From Paracoccaceae bacterium (GTDB taxonomy: Bacteria; Pseudomonadota; Alphaproteobacteria; Rhodobacterales; Rhodobacteraceae): a stretch of DNA of 64,000 nucleotides. The stretch is taken from assembly GCA_028097405.1 (NCBI GenBank), contig JAOHEK010000006.1:1-64000 (forward strand), in the 5' to 3' direction. A model generated the notes under the pieces. It was given only the letters and a program-made list of their open reading frames with translations, was not told the origin of the DNA and ran no database searches. Below are positions 46,598-55,565 of this stretch, one piece after another; the stretch's first letter is position 1, and the number at the start of each line of letters is the position of its first letter. The position numbers and the translations under genes are program-made.

Positions 46598-47038
46598 ATG
46601 TTTGGTGATCTTCTCCGCCGTATGACGGCGCCTCAACCCGAGCCCTTGACGGGCGACGATTCCCGGCTTGCTTTGGCAGCCCTTTTGGTCCGATTGGCAC
46701 GCGCCGATGGTGCCTATGACGACGATGAAATATCGCGTATCGACAAGGTCTTGGCAGCGCGGTTTGAATTGAATCCGCCTGAGGTGTCATCCTTGCGAAA
46801 GGACGCCGAAACCTTGGAAGCCCAAGCGCCCGATACGGTTCGCTTTACCCGTGCGATCAAGGGTGCAGTTCCTTACGAGGATCGCACACAGGTGATTGAG
46901 GCCATGTGGGAAATCGTGCTGGCCGATGGCGCGCGCGAAGCCGAAGAAGACGCCCTGATGCGGATGATTGCGCCCATGCTGGGGGTCAACGATCGGGATT
47001 CAGCATTTGCCCGCCAAAGGGTTGAACAGAAGAAATGA
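46598..47038 (+). CDS. TerB-like (TerB/DjlA-N) domain protein
   Basis: The 146-residue protein is an all-helical TerB-type domain with the two acidic repeats LVRLARADGAYDDDEISRIDKVLAAR and WEIVLADGAREAEEDALMRMIAPMLGV; the DG-acidic pairs are the usual metal-binding residues. TerB-like domains sit in stress and membrane-linked complexes. The stop overlaps the start of the PhnD-like gene by four bases (ATGA). Confidence 0.85.
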   Translation: MFGDLLRRMTAPQPEPLTGDDSRLALAALLVRLARADGAYDDDEISRIDKVLAARFELNPPEVSSLRKDAETLEAQAPDTVRFTRAIKGAVPYEDRTQVIEAMWEIVLADGAREAEEDALMRMIAPMLGVNDRDSAFARQRVEQKK

Positions 47039-47781
47039 TCGCAAGCCTTCCGATGTATGACCGGCCCGAAACGCGGGCCGCGCATAATCGGTTGTGGGCA
47101 CTGGTTCGGGACAATCTGCGCGCAAGCGACGCTCTCGCCCCCGAAGTGTTGACGCGAAATGATCAACTTGGGGATCAATGGCTTCATCCCGACCTATGTC
47201 TGTCTCAAACATGCAGCTTACCGTATCGGACCAAGCTACATGGGAAGGTCTCGCTTGTTGCGACCCCGGTTCACAGCCTGCCATGCCCGCCCGGGCATTA
47301 TTACAGCGTCCTTGTCGTCAGAACTAATGATCCTCGAACAGGCTTCACGGATTTCGATGGTGCGATCCTGGCCTATAATGACGCCAACTCGCAATCGGGC
47401 TGGGCCGCGCCATACGCACTCGCGGAAAGCGCTGGCATTGCGTTCGGTCAGACGGTTCAAAGTGGTGCGCATCAGGCCTCGGCCAAAGCCGTTGTCGACA
47501 AGACCGCCGATCTTGCCGCATTGGATGCGGTGACATGGGACATGATCAAGCGCTATGATCCGTGGGTGGCAGATTTGAAAGAGATCGCGACAACACCGCC
47601 CACGCCTGCCTTGCTCTATATCGCAGCACTTGAGCGCGACGTTGATCAGACACGTGACGCACTTGCCAACGCCATCGACAGACTTTCTCCAGCCGACCGC
47701 ACCACCTTGTGTCTAACCGGGCTCACAGCCCTTTCATCCGACGACTATCTAGCCCTACCAACGCCAGATACACCCGCCTAA
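47035..47781 (+). CDS. PhnD-like periplasmic-binding-type protein without signal peptide
   Basis: The 248-residue protein has the fold of phosphonate/phosphite binding proteins (PhnD-like, Phosphonate-bd): IASLPMYDRPETRAAHNRLWALV at the start, HPDLCLSQTCSLPYRT, PPGHYYSVLVVRTND and AYNDANSQSGWAAPYAL. The first residues lead straight into the first strand, so there is no signal peptide and the protein should stay in the cytosol. No transporter partners adjoin. It is coupled to the TerB-like gene and may have a non-transport role. Confidence 0.75.
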   Translation: MIASLPMYDRPETRAAHNRLWALVRDNLRASDALAPEVLTRNDQLGDQWLHPDLCLSQTCSLPYRTKLHGKVSLVATPVHSLPCPPGHYYSVLVVRTNDPRTGFTDFDGAILAYNDANSQSGWAAPYALAESAGIAFGQTVQSGAHQASAKAVVDKTADLAALDAVTWDMIKRYDPWVADLKEIATTPPTPALLYIAALERDVDQTRDALANAIDRLSPADRTTLCLTGLTALSSDDYLALPTPDTPA

Positions 47782-47860
47782 CCCCTAGCAATCTGGCGCA
47801 AATGCGCTAGGGTCATCAACGTGGCGAAACCAACGGCCATAAGCCAAAAACAGAGCACCC

Positions 47861-48631
47861 GTGATCGACACCCCCGTTATCGAAATCCGCGATCTGCACA
47901 AAAGCTACGGCGCGCTGGACGTGCTAAAGGGTGTGGACTTGGTTGCGCCTCGGGGCCATGTGACTTCGCTGATCGGATCATCGGGGTCGGGAAAGTCGAC
48001 CTTGTTGCGCTGCGCCAACCTGTTGGAAAACAGCCAAAGCGGCGATGTCCTGTTCGAAGGCGAAGCGGTGCTTTGGAAAGGCAATGGCCACGACCGACAT
48101 CCCTCGGACAAAAAGCAACTGATCCGCATTCGCACGAACCTGTCGATGGTGTTTCAGCAGTTCAACCTTTGGTCCCATCTAACCATTCTGCAAAACGTCA
48201 TGGAAGCGCCCGTAACCGTCCTGAAACGCGACCCCGTTGAAGTTGAGGAAAAGGGCCGCGCCTATCTCGACAAGGTTGGGATCGGCGACAAATGCGACGC
48301 ATGGCCTGCGGAATTGTCGGGCGGGCAGCAGCAACGCGCCGCCATCGCCCGTGCGCTTTGCATGGAACCGCGCGCATTGCTGTTCGACGAACCAACCAGC
48401 GCGCTTGACCCCGAGTTAGAACAAGAAGTGATCCAAGTGATCAAAGCGCTGGCCGAGGAAGGCCGGACCATGATCATCGTGACCCACGATATGGGCCTTG
48501 CGCGCGATGTTTCGGATCACACGATTTTTCTGCACCAAGGGCTGGTCGAGGAAGAAGGCCTGCCAGACGCCGTATTTGGCGCTCCGAAAAGCACCCGGTT
48601 GCAGCAGTTCCTGTCCGCCGTTTCCCACTGA
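47861..48631 (+). CDS. amino-acid-type ABC transporter ATP-binding protein (orphan)
   Basis: The 256-residue ATPase belongs to the polar-amino-acid (HisP/GlnQ) group. Walker A GSSGSGKSTLLRC near residue 40, the Q-loop FQQFNLWSHLT, the signature LSGGQQQRAAIARAL and Walker B LLFDEPTSALDPE are intact, with the H-loop VTHDMG. It starts at a GTG. No permease or binding-protein gene follows; the next gene is an acyl-CoA synthetase, so its partners must be elsewhere. Confidence 0.9.
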   Translation: MIDTPVIEIRDLHKSYGALDVLKGVDLVAPRGHVTSLIGSSGSGKSTLLRCANLLENSQSGDVLFEGEAVLWKGNGHDRHPSDKKQLIRIRTNLSMVFQQFNLWSHLTILQNVMEAPVTVLKRDPVEVEEKGRAYLDKVGIGDKCDAWPAELSGGQQQRAAIARALCMEPRALLFDEPTSALDPELEQEVIQVIKALAEEGRTMIIVTHDMGLARDVSDHTIFLHQGLVEEEGLPDAVFGAPKSTRLQQFLSAVSH

Positions 48632-48716
48632 TCCTGATCGGCGCGATCACGCCCCCCAAGTTGTCAGCGATCAAAACCCATGGCAGTCTGTCTGCCCGCG
48701 TTAAAGGCCCTAAGCG

Positions 48717-50360
48717 ATGCCCGAACTTTCCCATGCCACCGGCGACACAGATCAACCGCTTATCGAACAGACCATCGGCGCGATATTCGATGCCGTCACA
48801 GAACGCCAACCGGGCACCATGGCGCTGATATCACGCCACCAGAACGTTCGGCTGACCTATGCAGAGTTGCGCAACAAGGTCGACGCACTGGCCTGCGGTT
48901 TTCACCGGTTGGGATTGCGCAAGGGCGACCGCGTCGGGATTTGGGCACCCAACTGTATGGAATGGACGCTGACCCAATATGCCACGGCCAAGCTGGGGCT
49001 GATCCTTGTCAACGTGAACCCGGCCTATCGGCTAAGCGAGATCGAATACGCCCTGAACAAAGTCGGCTGTCGCGCTCTGGTGACTGCGCCTAAGTTCAAA
49101 TCAAGCAGCTACATCGAGATGTTAGAAACCTTGATGCCCGACCGCGCGCCCACGCTTGAATTCGCGATCCGGCTTGGTCAACAAACCTCGCCCGGTTTCC
49201 TCAACTTTGACGACCTTCTGAACGCCCCGAAGCCCGACGAGTTGGAAACCCTGCAAACCATCGGTGCCACGTTGAACGCCAATGATGCGATCAACATCCA
49301 GTTCACCTCGGGCACCACGGGCACGCCAAAAGGCGCGACCCTGACGCACCGCAACATTCTGAACAACGGCCACTTCGTCGTCGAGGCCATCGGTTTGAAA
49401 ACGGGTGAAACACTGTGCGTTCCGGTTCCGCTCTATCATTGCTTTGGCATGGTCATGGGCAATCTCGGCTGCCTGACCCATGGCGCGACGATCGTCTATC
49501 CGGGCGAAGCATTCGATCCCGCCGCCGTGCTTGACGCACTGGACGCCGAGGCATGCGTCGGCATCTACGCCGTTCCGACAATGTTCATCGCAATGTTAGA
49601 ACACGAAAGCCTAAAGGGGCGCGACCTTTCAAACCTGCGCACCGGCATCATGGCAGGCAGCCCCTGCCCGGTCGAGATCATGCGGCGCGTCATCGGCGAG
49701 TTGGGCTGCAAGGGCGTCACCATCGCCTACGGCATGACCGAAACCGCGCCGGTGTCCTTCCAGTCAGCGCTGGACGACCCAATTGAACGGCGCGTCTCGA
49801 CCGTCGGACGCATCCAACCCCACGCCGAAGTCAAACTAGTCGACGAGACCGGCAAGACAGTGCCCCGCGGCACCCCCGGCGAATTATGCACCCGGGGCTA
49901 TCTGGTGATGCAAGGCTATTGGGGCGACGAAGACACGACGAGGGCCGCGATTGACGCCGAAGGTTTCCTGCACACCGGCGACCTCGCCGTGATGGACGAC
50001 GACGGCTATGCAACCATCTCGGGCCGTCTGAAAGACATGGTGATCCGGGGCGGCGAGAATATCTATCCGCGCGAGGTAGAAGAATTCCTGTACCAGCACC
50101 CGAAAATTCTGGACGTCCAAGTCATCGGGCTGCCAAGCGCAACCTACGGCGAAGAATTATGCGCTTGCGTCATCGCCAAGGAACATGTCAGCGAAGATGA
50201 GTTGCGCGACTTCTGCAAAGACCAGATCGCGCACTTCAAAATTCCGCGCTATGTAATGATCATGGAGGATTTTCCGATGACAGTAACCGGCAAGGTTCAA
50301 AAGTTTGTCCTGCGCGATGAACTGACGGAAAAGCTTGGATTGTCAAAGGACGTGACATGA
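48717..50360 (+). CDS. AMP-binding acyl-CoA synthetase
   Basis: The 547-residue protein activates a carboxylic acid as acyl-AMP and transfers it to coenzyme A. The P-loop [20 protein letters not shown] is near residue 190, the second motif [14 protein letters not shown] near 335, [21 protein letters not shown] near 440, and the catalytic lysine lies in TVTGKVQKF near 528. It resembles the ACSF2/medium-chain group. It is followed by a coupled small membrane protein. Confidence 0.92.
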   Translation: MPELSHATGDTDQPLIEQTIGAIFDAVTERQPGTMALISRHQNVRLTYAELRNKVDALACGFHRLGLRKGDRVGIWAPNCMEWTLTQYATAKLGLILVNVNPAYRLSEIEYALNKVGCRALVTAPKFKSSSYIEMLETLMPDRAPTLEFAIRLGQQTSPGFLNFDDLLNAPKPDELETLQTIGATLNANDAINIQFTSGTTGTPKGATLTHRNILNNGHFVVEAIGLKTGETLCVPVPLYHCFGMVMGNLGCLTHGATIVYPGEAFDPAAVLDALDAEACVGIYAVPTMFIAMLEHESLKGRDLSNLRTGIMAGSPCPVEIMRRVIGELGCKGVTIAYGMTETAPVSFQSALDDPIERRVSTVGRIQPHAEVKLVDETGKTVPRGTPGELCTRGYLVMQGYWGDEDTTRAAIDAEGFLHTGDLAVMDDDGYATISGRLKDMVIRGGENIYPREVEEFLYQHPKILDVQVIGLPSATYGEELCACVIAKEHVSEDELRDFCKDQIAHFKIPRYVMIMEDFPMTVTGKVQKFVLRDELTEKLGLSKDVT

Positions 50361-50572
50361 CCTTCAAACGCATCTTCCTGTTCTTGGTCCTAGCCTATGT
50401 TTTGGCCTACGCCGTCATCCGCACAACGCAATCCGAGGTTTGGGCCAAGGACGGCAATACTTATGTGATCTATCCGTCGAGCACGCTTTTCGTATATGCT
50501 GCCTTCCGCCCCTTGGCTTACCTCGACGAAAAGTTGACGGGGCGTCGATCAAGCGTTGGCCCGAAGACCTAG
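50357..50572 (+). CDS. small membrane protein coupled to acyl-CoA synthetase
   Basis: The 71-residue protein has an N-terminal membrane helix (residues about 5-20, [16 protein letters not shown]) and a soluble tail with [27 protein letters not shown]. The ATG overlaps the stop of the synthetase gene (ATGA). I do not recognise it. It converges with the methyltransferase gene only two bases later. Confidence 0.6.
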   Translation: MTFKRIFLFLVLAYVLAYAVIRTTQSEVWAKDGNTYVIYPSSTLFVYAAFRPLAYLDEKLTGRRSSVGPKT

Positions 50573-50574
50573 TC

Positions 50575-51258
50575 CTATTTCTGCGCGAAGAAGTATCGGA
50601 CAAGATGATGAACCCGATCTTTTTCCGTCCAGCACCGATCCTGAGACACCCATTCATCCAGCACCTCGCGTGAGAATTGACCAAGGGCCGAGAAATCCTC
50701 CTCGCTCGCCAAAATAATCTCATGGCGCGACCAAAGGTTGCTCAACAGCGCCTCGGTCTTATCCCAATCCTGCTCGCTGCCCGTACAAGACAAAAGCCGG
50801 CCATCCGGGCCCAGAAGTGCCGGCGCATGGGACAGAACATGGTCCAAAAAGGCGCGCCCATCCGCACCGTTATCGACAGGCGTCACAATCTTATCAACGA
50901 AATTCGGATTGGACGGCGCGTTACAAATGATCAGATCGAAAGGCGCGAATTCGCGGACCCCATCAAAGCCGTTTGACACAACAGCCTCAAGCTTGACACC
51001 GTTCAACGTCGCATTGGCCAACGTGATATCAACCGCGTCCCTGTTGATGTCCGAACACGCAACCCGCGCGCCCTTCTTGGCCGCTGCAATACCAAGGATG
51101 CCGGTTCCGCACCCCACATCCAACACATGCTTGCCGGTCAGATCCTGACCTTCCAAACACGTCAGAAAATTCCGCGCAAAATGACTGGGCAGATATACTT
51201 TCGACGGATCGCCGTGGATCTCGAAGGTTCCAAGGTCTTCAATAGAAAACTGTTTCAT
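50575..51258 (-). CDS. class I SAM-dependent methyltransferase (small, PrmC/RsmC-like)
   Basis: The 227-residue protein has the MTS-type fold: VYLPSHFARNFLTCLEG, the SAM motif HVLDVGCGTGILGIAAAKKG near residue 45, SDINRDAVDITLANATLNG, and FDLIICNAPSNP near residue 108, where N-type methyltransferases have NPPY. The altered motif (NAPS) still leaves a catalytic asparagine possible. The substrate may be protein or RNA and is unknown. It stands alone. Confidence 0.85.
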   Translation of the reverse strand: MKQFSIEDLGTFEIHGDPSKVYLPSHFARNFLTCLEGQDLTGKHVLDVGCGTGILGIAAAKKGARVACSDINRDAVDITLANATLNGVKLEAVVSNGFDGVREFAPFDLIICNAPSNPNFVDKIVTPVDNGADGRAFLDHVLSHAPALLGPDGRLLSCTGSEQDWDKTEALLSNLWSRHEIILASEEDFSALGQFSREVLDEWVSQDRCWTEKDRVHHLVRYFFAQK

Positions 51259-51405
51259 GGGCTATGGTCCCTTTGAACAAATGGCGCAGGGCCAAGTTAC
51301 GTTCAAAGGTTAGATCAAATGGCCTGAAACCGCTCGCAACTTTCAGTGAGCATCCGTGAGCAGTAGCCTGCGCTTAGATTTGGCTTGGGCTAGCCCCGCA
51401 CACAG

Positions 51406-51747
51406 CTATTTGACAGTCACCCGAATTTTGCTGCCGTTCACCTCGATCGTCTCACTGCCCTTCGTCTTGGCGTGATAGATCACTTCAACGGCCGGTGTCA
51501 GACCGCCACAATTTCGGCTTTTCGTCATGCCCCATTTCCCAATGGTAAGAACGCCCAATTTCGTCGCGCGTGTGCGTTTGGGATCGACGTTCTTAGGGCG
51601 TTCACCGCAGTCCCCGCGAAAACCATTCACGATCACCGCTTGGCCCACCTTCAGCGCGACCTCTTTACGATACGGAATGATGTTGTCAGAGTTTGCATGC
51701 GCCATGGCCCCCGCCATCAGCGCGATCAAAAGAAGAATACGAAACAT
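51406..51747 (-). CDS. secreted small hypothetical protein
   Basis: The 113-residue protein has a signal peptide (MFRILLLIALMAGAMAHA) and a beta-rich mature part with VGQAVIVNGFRGDCGERP and WGMTKSRNCGGLTPAVEVIYHA, whose two cysteines could form a disulfide. I do not recognise it. The gene is isolated and follows the MerF-like gene on the same strand after 76 bases. Confidence 0.65.
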   Translation of the reverse strand: MFRILLLIALMAGAMAHANSDNIIPYRKEVALKVGQAVIVNGFRGDCGERPKNVDPKRTRATKLGVLTIGKWGMTKSRNCGGLTPAVEVIYHAKTKGSETIEVNGSKIRVTVK

Positions 51748-51823
51748 GTACCTACCGCCAGACTAAAAATTGACGTCAGGATAGCCTTACAAACTGCTTT
51801 TGATCAAGCATCGTCGTGTTCCG

Positions 51824-52045
51824 CTACCCGGCTTGTCGGCGACGCCATAGAGCATACCCCGTCAGGATTAAGAACAAAGCCAGTGCCGGTAACAGGATCA
51901 GGTCGTTATAAAGGAAACCCAAAACCCCAGTTAGCCCAAGGGACGACAACAAGGCGGGCAATAAAGGCGTGAAGCAACAAAGCGCCGTGAAGATCGTCCC
52001 GACCAACCCGACGCCTAGAAGTTTCTTATGTGCCAATTCGCTCAT
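51824..52045 (-). CDS. merF: MerF-like mercuric transport protein
   Basis: The 73-residue protein has two membrane helices and the MerF pattern VGTIFTALCCFTPLLPALLSSLG, whose vicinal cysteines in the first helix bind Hg(II), and a second helix DLILLPALALFLILTGYALW. A charged tail RRRQAG follows. The second pair of cysteines in MerF at the loop between helices is not seen. It starts five bases after the tauC stop without its own ribosome binding site, so translation is coupled to tauC. No merA, merR or merP lies nearby. Confidence 0.7.
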   Translation of the reverse strand: MSELAHKKLLGVGLVGTIFTALCCFTPLLPALLSSLGLTGVLGFLYNDLILLPALALFLILTGYALWRRRQAG

Positions 52046-52050
52046 CCAAA

Positions 52051-53388
52051 TCAGACACGGCCCTTCCACGGAACCAGCCATTTCTCGGCGATGCGCATCA
52101 ACACGTCGATGCCAAACCCAATGACGCCGATCAGGATGATGCCCATCAAAACGATGTCGGTGTCCTGAAATTTAGAGGCTGCAACGATCATCTTGCCGAT
52201 GCCTTTTTCCGCCGCGACAAGCTCGGCCGCCACAACTGTGCCCCAGCAAACGCCCATAGCAACCCGCGCCCCGGTGAAAATCTCGGGCAGTGAATTCGGC
52301 ACGATTACATGACGCATGATTTGCATCTTTGAGGCACCCAGTGAATAGGCGGCATGCACTTTGGTGATCGCCACGCCCGACACGCCCGATCGCGCCGCGA
52401 TGGCCATAATCCAAAGCGAGGCAAGGAAGATTAGGATGATCTTGCCCTGCTCGCCGATGCCGGCCCAGATGATCACCAAGGGGATCAAAGCCAAGGGTGG
52501 CACCGGGCGCATGAATTCTACGATCGGATCAAACCATCCCCGAAACCAGTTCGACAACCCCATGGCATAGCCCATCGGGATACCGATCAATGCGCCCAGA
52601 ACAAAGCCGACGATGACGCGGAACAAGGAATAGCTCAGGTGTTCGGACAGCGTCACATTCTGGTATCCGTCGCGGCTGACCGATATCAGGCGGCTAAACA
52701 CGCTTTCAGGCGCCGGCAGCCAGATGCTTTCCATTTGCCATCCCTTATCGGGTTCGATGTTCAAGGTTCCCTTGTCAGTCAGTGCCACGCGGGCAAAACC
52801 AGTTTGCACGTCTATGTCTCGGGTAATTGGCTGGCCGTCGATTTCAACGATTCTAGCGCCATCAGCGCGCTTAAGGTCGTCATTGGCGTCCCAGCTTAAA
52901 AGCTTCGAGCGATAGGCCTGCACCGCGATCACGTCGTTCTTGGCACTGCCATCGCCGGGTGCCACCACGGGCGTCTCGGGGGTTTCTCCTGCAGGAAAAG
53001 CCTCCAGCGTCACGGTTGCGTCCGCACGCGTGCCGTCTTCGGCCTCGACCGTGTACGTGAACGTATCCTGCCCGATGAACGGCCCCGGTGCATGCAAGAA
53101 TCCGGGTAACCAATTCGACCCCGTGAACGCACCCCAGATCACAAAGATCAGCACGACCGAGATGATCGACCCCGCCTTGTCCGAAACAACCGTACTTTCG
53201 TCGCCAAAGGTAACGGTCTTCAACGATGTATAGTCATTGGCTGGTGTCAGGCGTTTTTTGATCTGACGCCAGATGAACAAGAACAGAAAAATCAGCGCCA
53301 GATATCCAAGAATGGCGGGCAACGCAGAAAAGATCGACAAGAAAAGCTGTGCCAACTCGCCGGTGAGGTCTGAGAGGATTTGTCCCAT
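52051..53388 (-). CDS. tauC: taurine-type ABC transporter permease with extra periplasmic domain
   Basis: The 445-residue protein has a C-terminal permease domain (about residues 205-440) with the EAA loop VHAAYSLGASKMQIMRHVIVPNSLPEI and the family start VGFVLGALIGIPMGYAMGL. Its N-terminal 200 residues are unusual: two membrane helices (about 20-40 and 75-95) and a soluble beta-rich domain with TFTYTVEAEDGTRADATVTLEA. Normal TauC/SsuC proteins are about 270 residues. Translocates taurine or a related sulfonate with TauB and TauA. It starts one base after the tauB stop. Confidence 0.88.
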   Translation of the reverse strand: MGQILSDLTGELAQLFLSIFSALPAILGYLALIFLFLFIWRQIKKRLTPANDYTSLKTVTFGDESTVVSDKAGSIISVVLIFVIWGAFTGSNWLPGFLHAPGPFIGQDTFTYTVEAEDGTRADATVTLEAFPAGETPETPVVAPGDGSAKNDVIAVQAYRSKLLSWDANDDLKRADGARIVEIDGQPITRDIDVQTGFARVALTDKGTLNIEPDKGWQMESIWLPAPESVFSRLISVSRDGYQNVTLSEHLSYSLFRVIVGFVLGALIGIPMGYAMGLSNWFRGWFDPIVEFMRPVPPLALIPLVIIWAGIGEQGKIILIFLASLWIMAIAARSGVSGVAITKVHAAYSLGASKMQIMRHVIVPNSLPEIFTGARVAMGVCWGTVVAAELVAAEKGIGKMIVAASKFQDTDIVLMGIILIGVIGFGIDVLMRIAEKWLVPWKGRV

Positions 53389-53389
53389 G

Positions 53390-54196
53390 CTAAGCGCTCT
53401 CCTCGGTGCGGCCCATGATCTCTTCTTCCATGTCCCAGATCATACTCAGAATTTCCTCGCGACGCTCACCGAACTCGGGCTCTTTTTTCACTTCGCGCAG
53501 GTCTTTGCCCACGCCCATGTCCGCGAATGGCAGCCGGTATTCCTTGTGGATGCGTCCCGGACGCGGAGCCATGACCACCAACCTCTCGCCCAAAAGCAAT
53601 GCTTCCTCGACCGAGTGGGTGATCAGAATAATCGTTTTGCCGGTTTCTTTCCAAAGCTTTAGAACCAGCCCTTGCATCTTTTCGCGGGTCAGCGCGTCAA
53701 GCGCGCCCAAAGGTTCATCCATCAAAATCACATCGGGATCATTGGCCAGACAACGGGCCAAAGCCACACGTTGCTGCATACCGCCCGACAGTTCGTAGAC
53801 CATTTTGTCTTTAAAGTCCTGCAGGCCCACAACGTCCAACAGGTGGTTCACGTTGTCGCCCCAGTCCTTCACACTTTTGCCCGCCATGCGGGGGCCAAAG
53901 CTGACATTTTCGCGCACCGACATCCATTCGAACAAGGCACCTTGCTGAAAGACCATGCCGCGTTCCGCATCCGGGCCAATCGCCGGGTGATCGTTCAGAA
54001 CGATCGCGCCCTCGGTCGGTGCCAAAAAGCCTGCAACGATGTTCAAAAGCGTGGTCTTGCCACAGCCCGAAGGGCCAAGAACGCTCATCAACTCGCCCTG
54101 TTTCAGGTCTAGCGACACGTCCTGCAACGCCTGCACATGACCGCCGTTAGGCAGATCAAAACGCATGGAAATATTCTGGATCTGAAGACCCGGCAT
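53390..54196 (-). CDS. tauB: taurine-type ABC transporter ATP-binding protein
   Basis: The 268-residue ATPase has Walker A LGPSGCGKTTLLN near residue 42, the Q-loop FQQGALFEWMSVRENV, the signature LSGGMQQRVALARCL and Walker B VILMDEPLGALDALT, all intact. Its C-terminal RIHKEYRLPF is typical of the TauB/SsuB group. The start at 54196 is an ATG; an upstream GTG is less likely. It follows tauA after 95 bases that contain a strong hairpin. Confidence 0.92.
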   Translation of the reverse strand: MPGLQIQNISMRFDLPNGGHVQALQDVSLDLKQGELMSVLGPSGCGKTTLLNIVAGFLAPTEGAIVLNDHPAIGPDAERGMVFQQGALFEWMSVRENVSFGPRMAGKSVKDWGDNVNHLLDVVGLQDFKDKMVYELSGGMQQRVALARCLANDPDVILMDEPLGALDALTREKMQGLVLKLWKETGKTIILITHSVEEALLLGERLVVMAPRPGRIHKEYRLPFADMGVGKDLREVKKEPEFGERREEILSMIWDMEEEIMGRTEESA

Positions 54197-54253
54197 CACA
54201 CACCCCGCTTTTTGTGGACTTGCCGAAATATAGGCAGAGTTACCTGCCAGAGA

Positions 54254-54282
54254 CGTCCGCGCGAGAAAAACCCGCGCGGACG
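54254..54282 (-). terminator. hairpin between tauA and tauB (attenuation or mRNA stabilising)
   Basis: CGTCCGCGCG pairs with CGCGCGGACG (ten bases) around a nine-base loop with a run of T on the minus strand. No T run follows the stem. The position is typical for hairpins that keep the binding-protein message more abundant than the rest. Confidence 0.65.
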
Positions 54283-54291
54283 ATTAGTCGA

Positions 54292-55287
54292 TTAGTTTGC
54301 AGCCGAAAGTGGGCCTGCATTCACAGCGCCTTGATAGCTAGGCAGTGCCGAAGGGATCGCGCCCGCTTCAACAAAGACGGCTGCCGCACCGGACATAAAG
54401 TCCGCAACGCCGCCACCAAGCCATTTTTCGCTTAGCTGGTCTTCAACTGTTGGGAAAACAAACGTCGCCATAGTGGCGGCCGTTGCTTCTTCGTCCATAC
54501 CAGCATCTTTTGCGATGATAGGCAGCATCTTGGCTTGGTTCGCCTCATCAGCCCACATTGCGTTGGCCGCAGCCGTCACAGCCAGAAACTTGGCAACCAG
54601 ATCGCCCTCTTCTGCAACGTAAGACGCAGGTGCGGTCGTTGCGTCAAAGACAAGAATGCCCAGCTCTTCTTTCTCGGCACCGGTCAGCAACGTGTTGCCA
54701 TGCTCGGTCATGCGGCGCAGTGCACCACCCCAACCGCAAGCCATGTCAAGCGAACCTTGTGCCAAAGCAGCGGCACTTTCTGCAGGTGCCATGTCGACAA
54801 CTTCCATCGACGCAACATCAACACCGAAGTGATCCATCTGCTTCAGGAAACCAAAGTGCGCAGCAGTTCCAAGCGGAACAGCAACTTTCTTGCCAGCCAG
54901 TTCACCAGCCGAGTTCTTGTCGATCTCAAGAGCCGAAGCAACAACGCAGTTGTCATTCTCGGAATAGCTCACCGCTACGTCCAGAACCTGAATGTCCTGA
55001 CCCGCAGATGCCGCAACAACAAAGGGTGGCAAGCCTTGACTAACCGAGATTTGCACGTCGCCCGACGCCATCGCAGCTGACATAGCTGTTCCGGTGTCAA
55101 AGCTGACCCAGTTGATTGGCACGCCCATAGCTTCTTCGTACATGCCTTCAGCTTTGGCAAACTGGAATGGCATCGGCCACTCAAGGAAGTAAGCGACTGT
55201 GATTGCATGGCCGTCTGCGTTAGCAGACACGGCTGAAAGCGACATTACGGCGCCCGCAGCTACGGTTGTCATCATCTTTTTAAACAT
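54292..55287 (-). CDS. tauA: taurine-type ABC transporter substrate-binding protein
   Basis: The 331-residue protein has a signal peptide (MFKKMMTTVAAGAVMSLSAVSANA) and the NMT1/SsuA-like fold: AYFLEWPMPFQFAKAEG, DTGTAMSAAMASGDVQI, SQGLPPFVVAASAGQDI and ACGWGGALRRM. The LEWP and GWGGA segments are typical of taurine binders. It is the first gene of the tau operon, with AGGAGGA before the start. Confidence 0.9.
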   Translation of the reverse strand: MFKKMMTTVAAGAVMSLSAVSANADGHAITVAYFLEWPMPFQFAKAEGMYEEAMGVPINWVSFDTGTAMSAAMASGDVQISVSQGLPPFVVAASAGQDIQVLDVAVSYSENDNCVVASALEIDKNSAGELAGKKVAVPLGTAAHFGFLKQMDHFGVDVASMEVVDMAPAESAAALAQGSLDMACGWGGALRRMTEHGNTLLTGAEKEELGILVFDATTAPASYVAEEGDLVAKFLAVTAAANAMWADEANQAKMLPIIAKDAGMDEEATAATMATFVFPTVEDQLSEKWLGGGVADFMSGAAAVFVEAGAIPSALPSYQGAVNAGPLSAAN

Positions 55288-55305
55288 GGATTCCTCCTGT
55301 TAGAG

Positions 55306-55340
55306 TGCCGGAATTACTTAACAAACGCGGATTTCCGGCA
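55306..55340. promoter_or_regulatory. inverted repeat in the tauA leader
   Basis: TGCCGGAA (55306-55313) and TTCCGGCA (55333-55340) are perfect arms 19 bases apart, 19 bases upstream of the tauA start. It may be a regulator site or a leader hairpin. The CTGGAC-type sites of the known TauR are not seen. Confidence 0.45.
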
Positions 55341-55565
55341 ATCTGCGTTCTTGTTTCTTAGCAGCATCATAGATACCGCACGGCCCGTTCTGAGCTTCGA
55401 ACAGCACCGTCCAACAGCGAACAGAAAGCCTTTCGCACGGCGCGTCAACATATTTGATACCTGACGGATTGCTTATGGCCAGTCGAAAGCCACGGTTAAT
55501 GCCAGTTTTCAATGCATCTGCACGGCTTTTGGGCCTGAGAGAAAATCCGACGGAGATGACACGCC

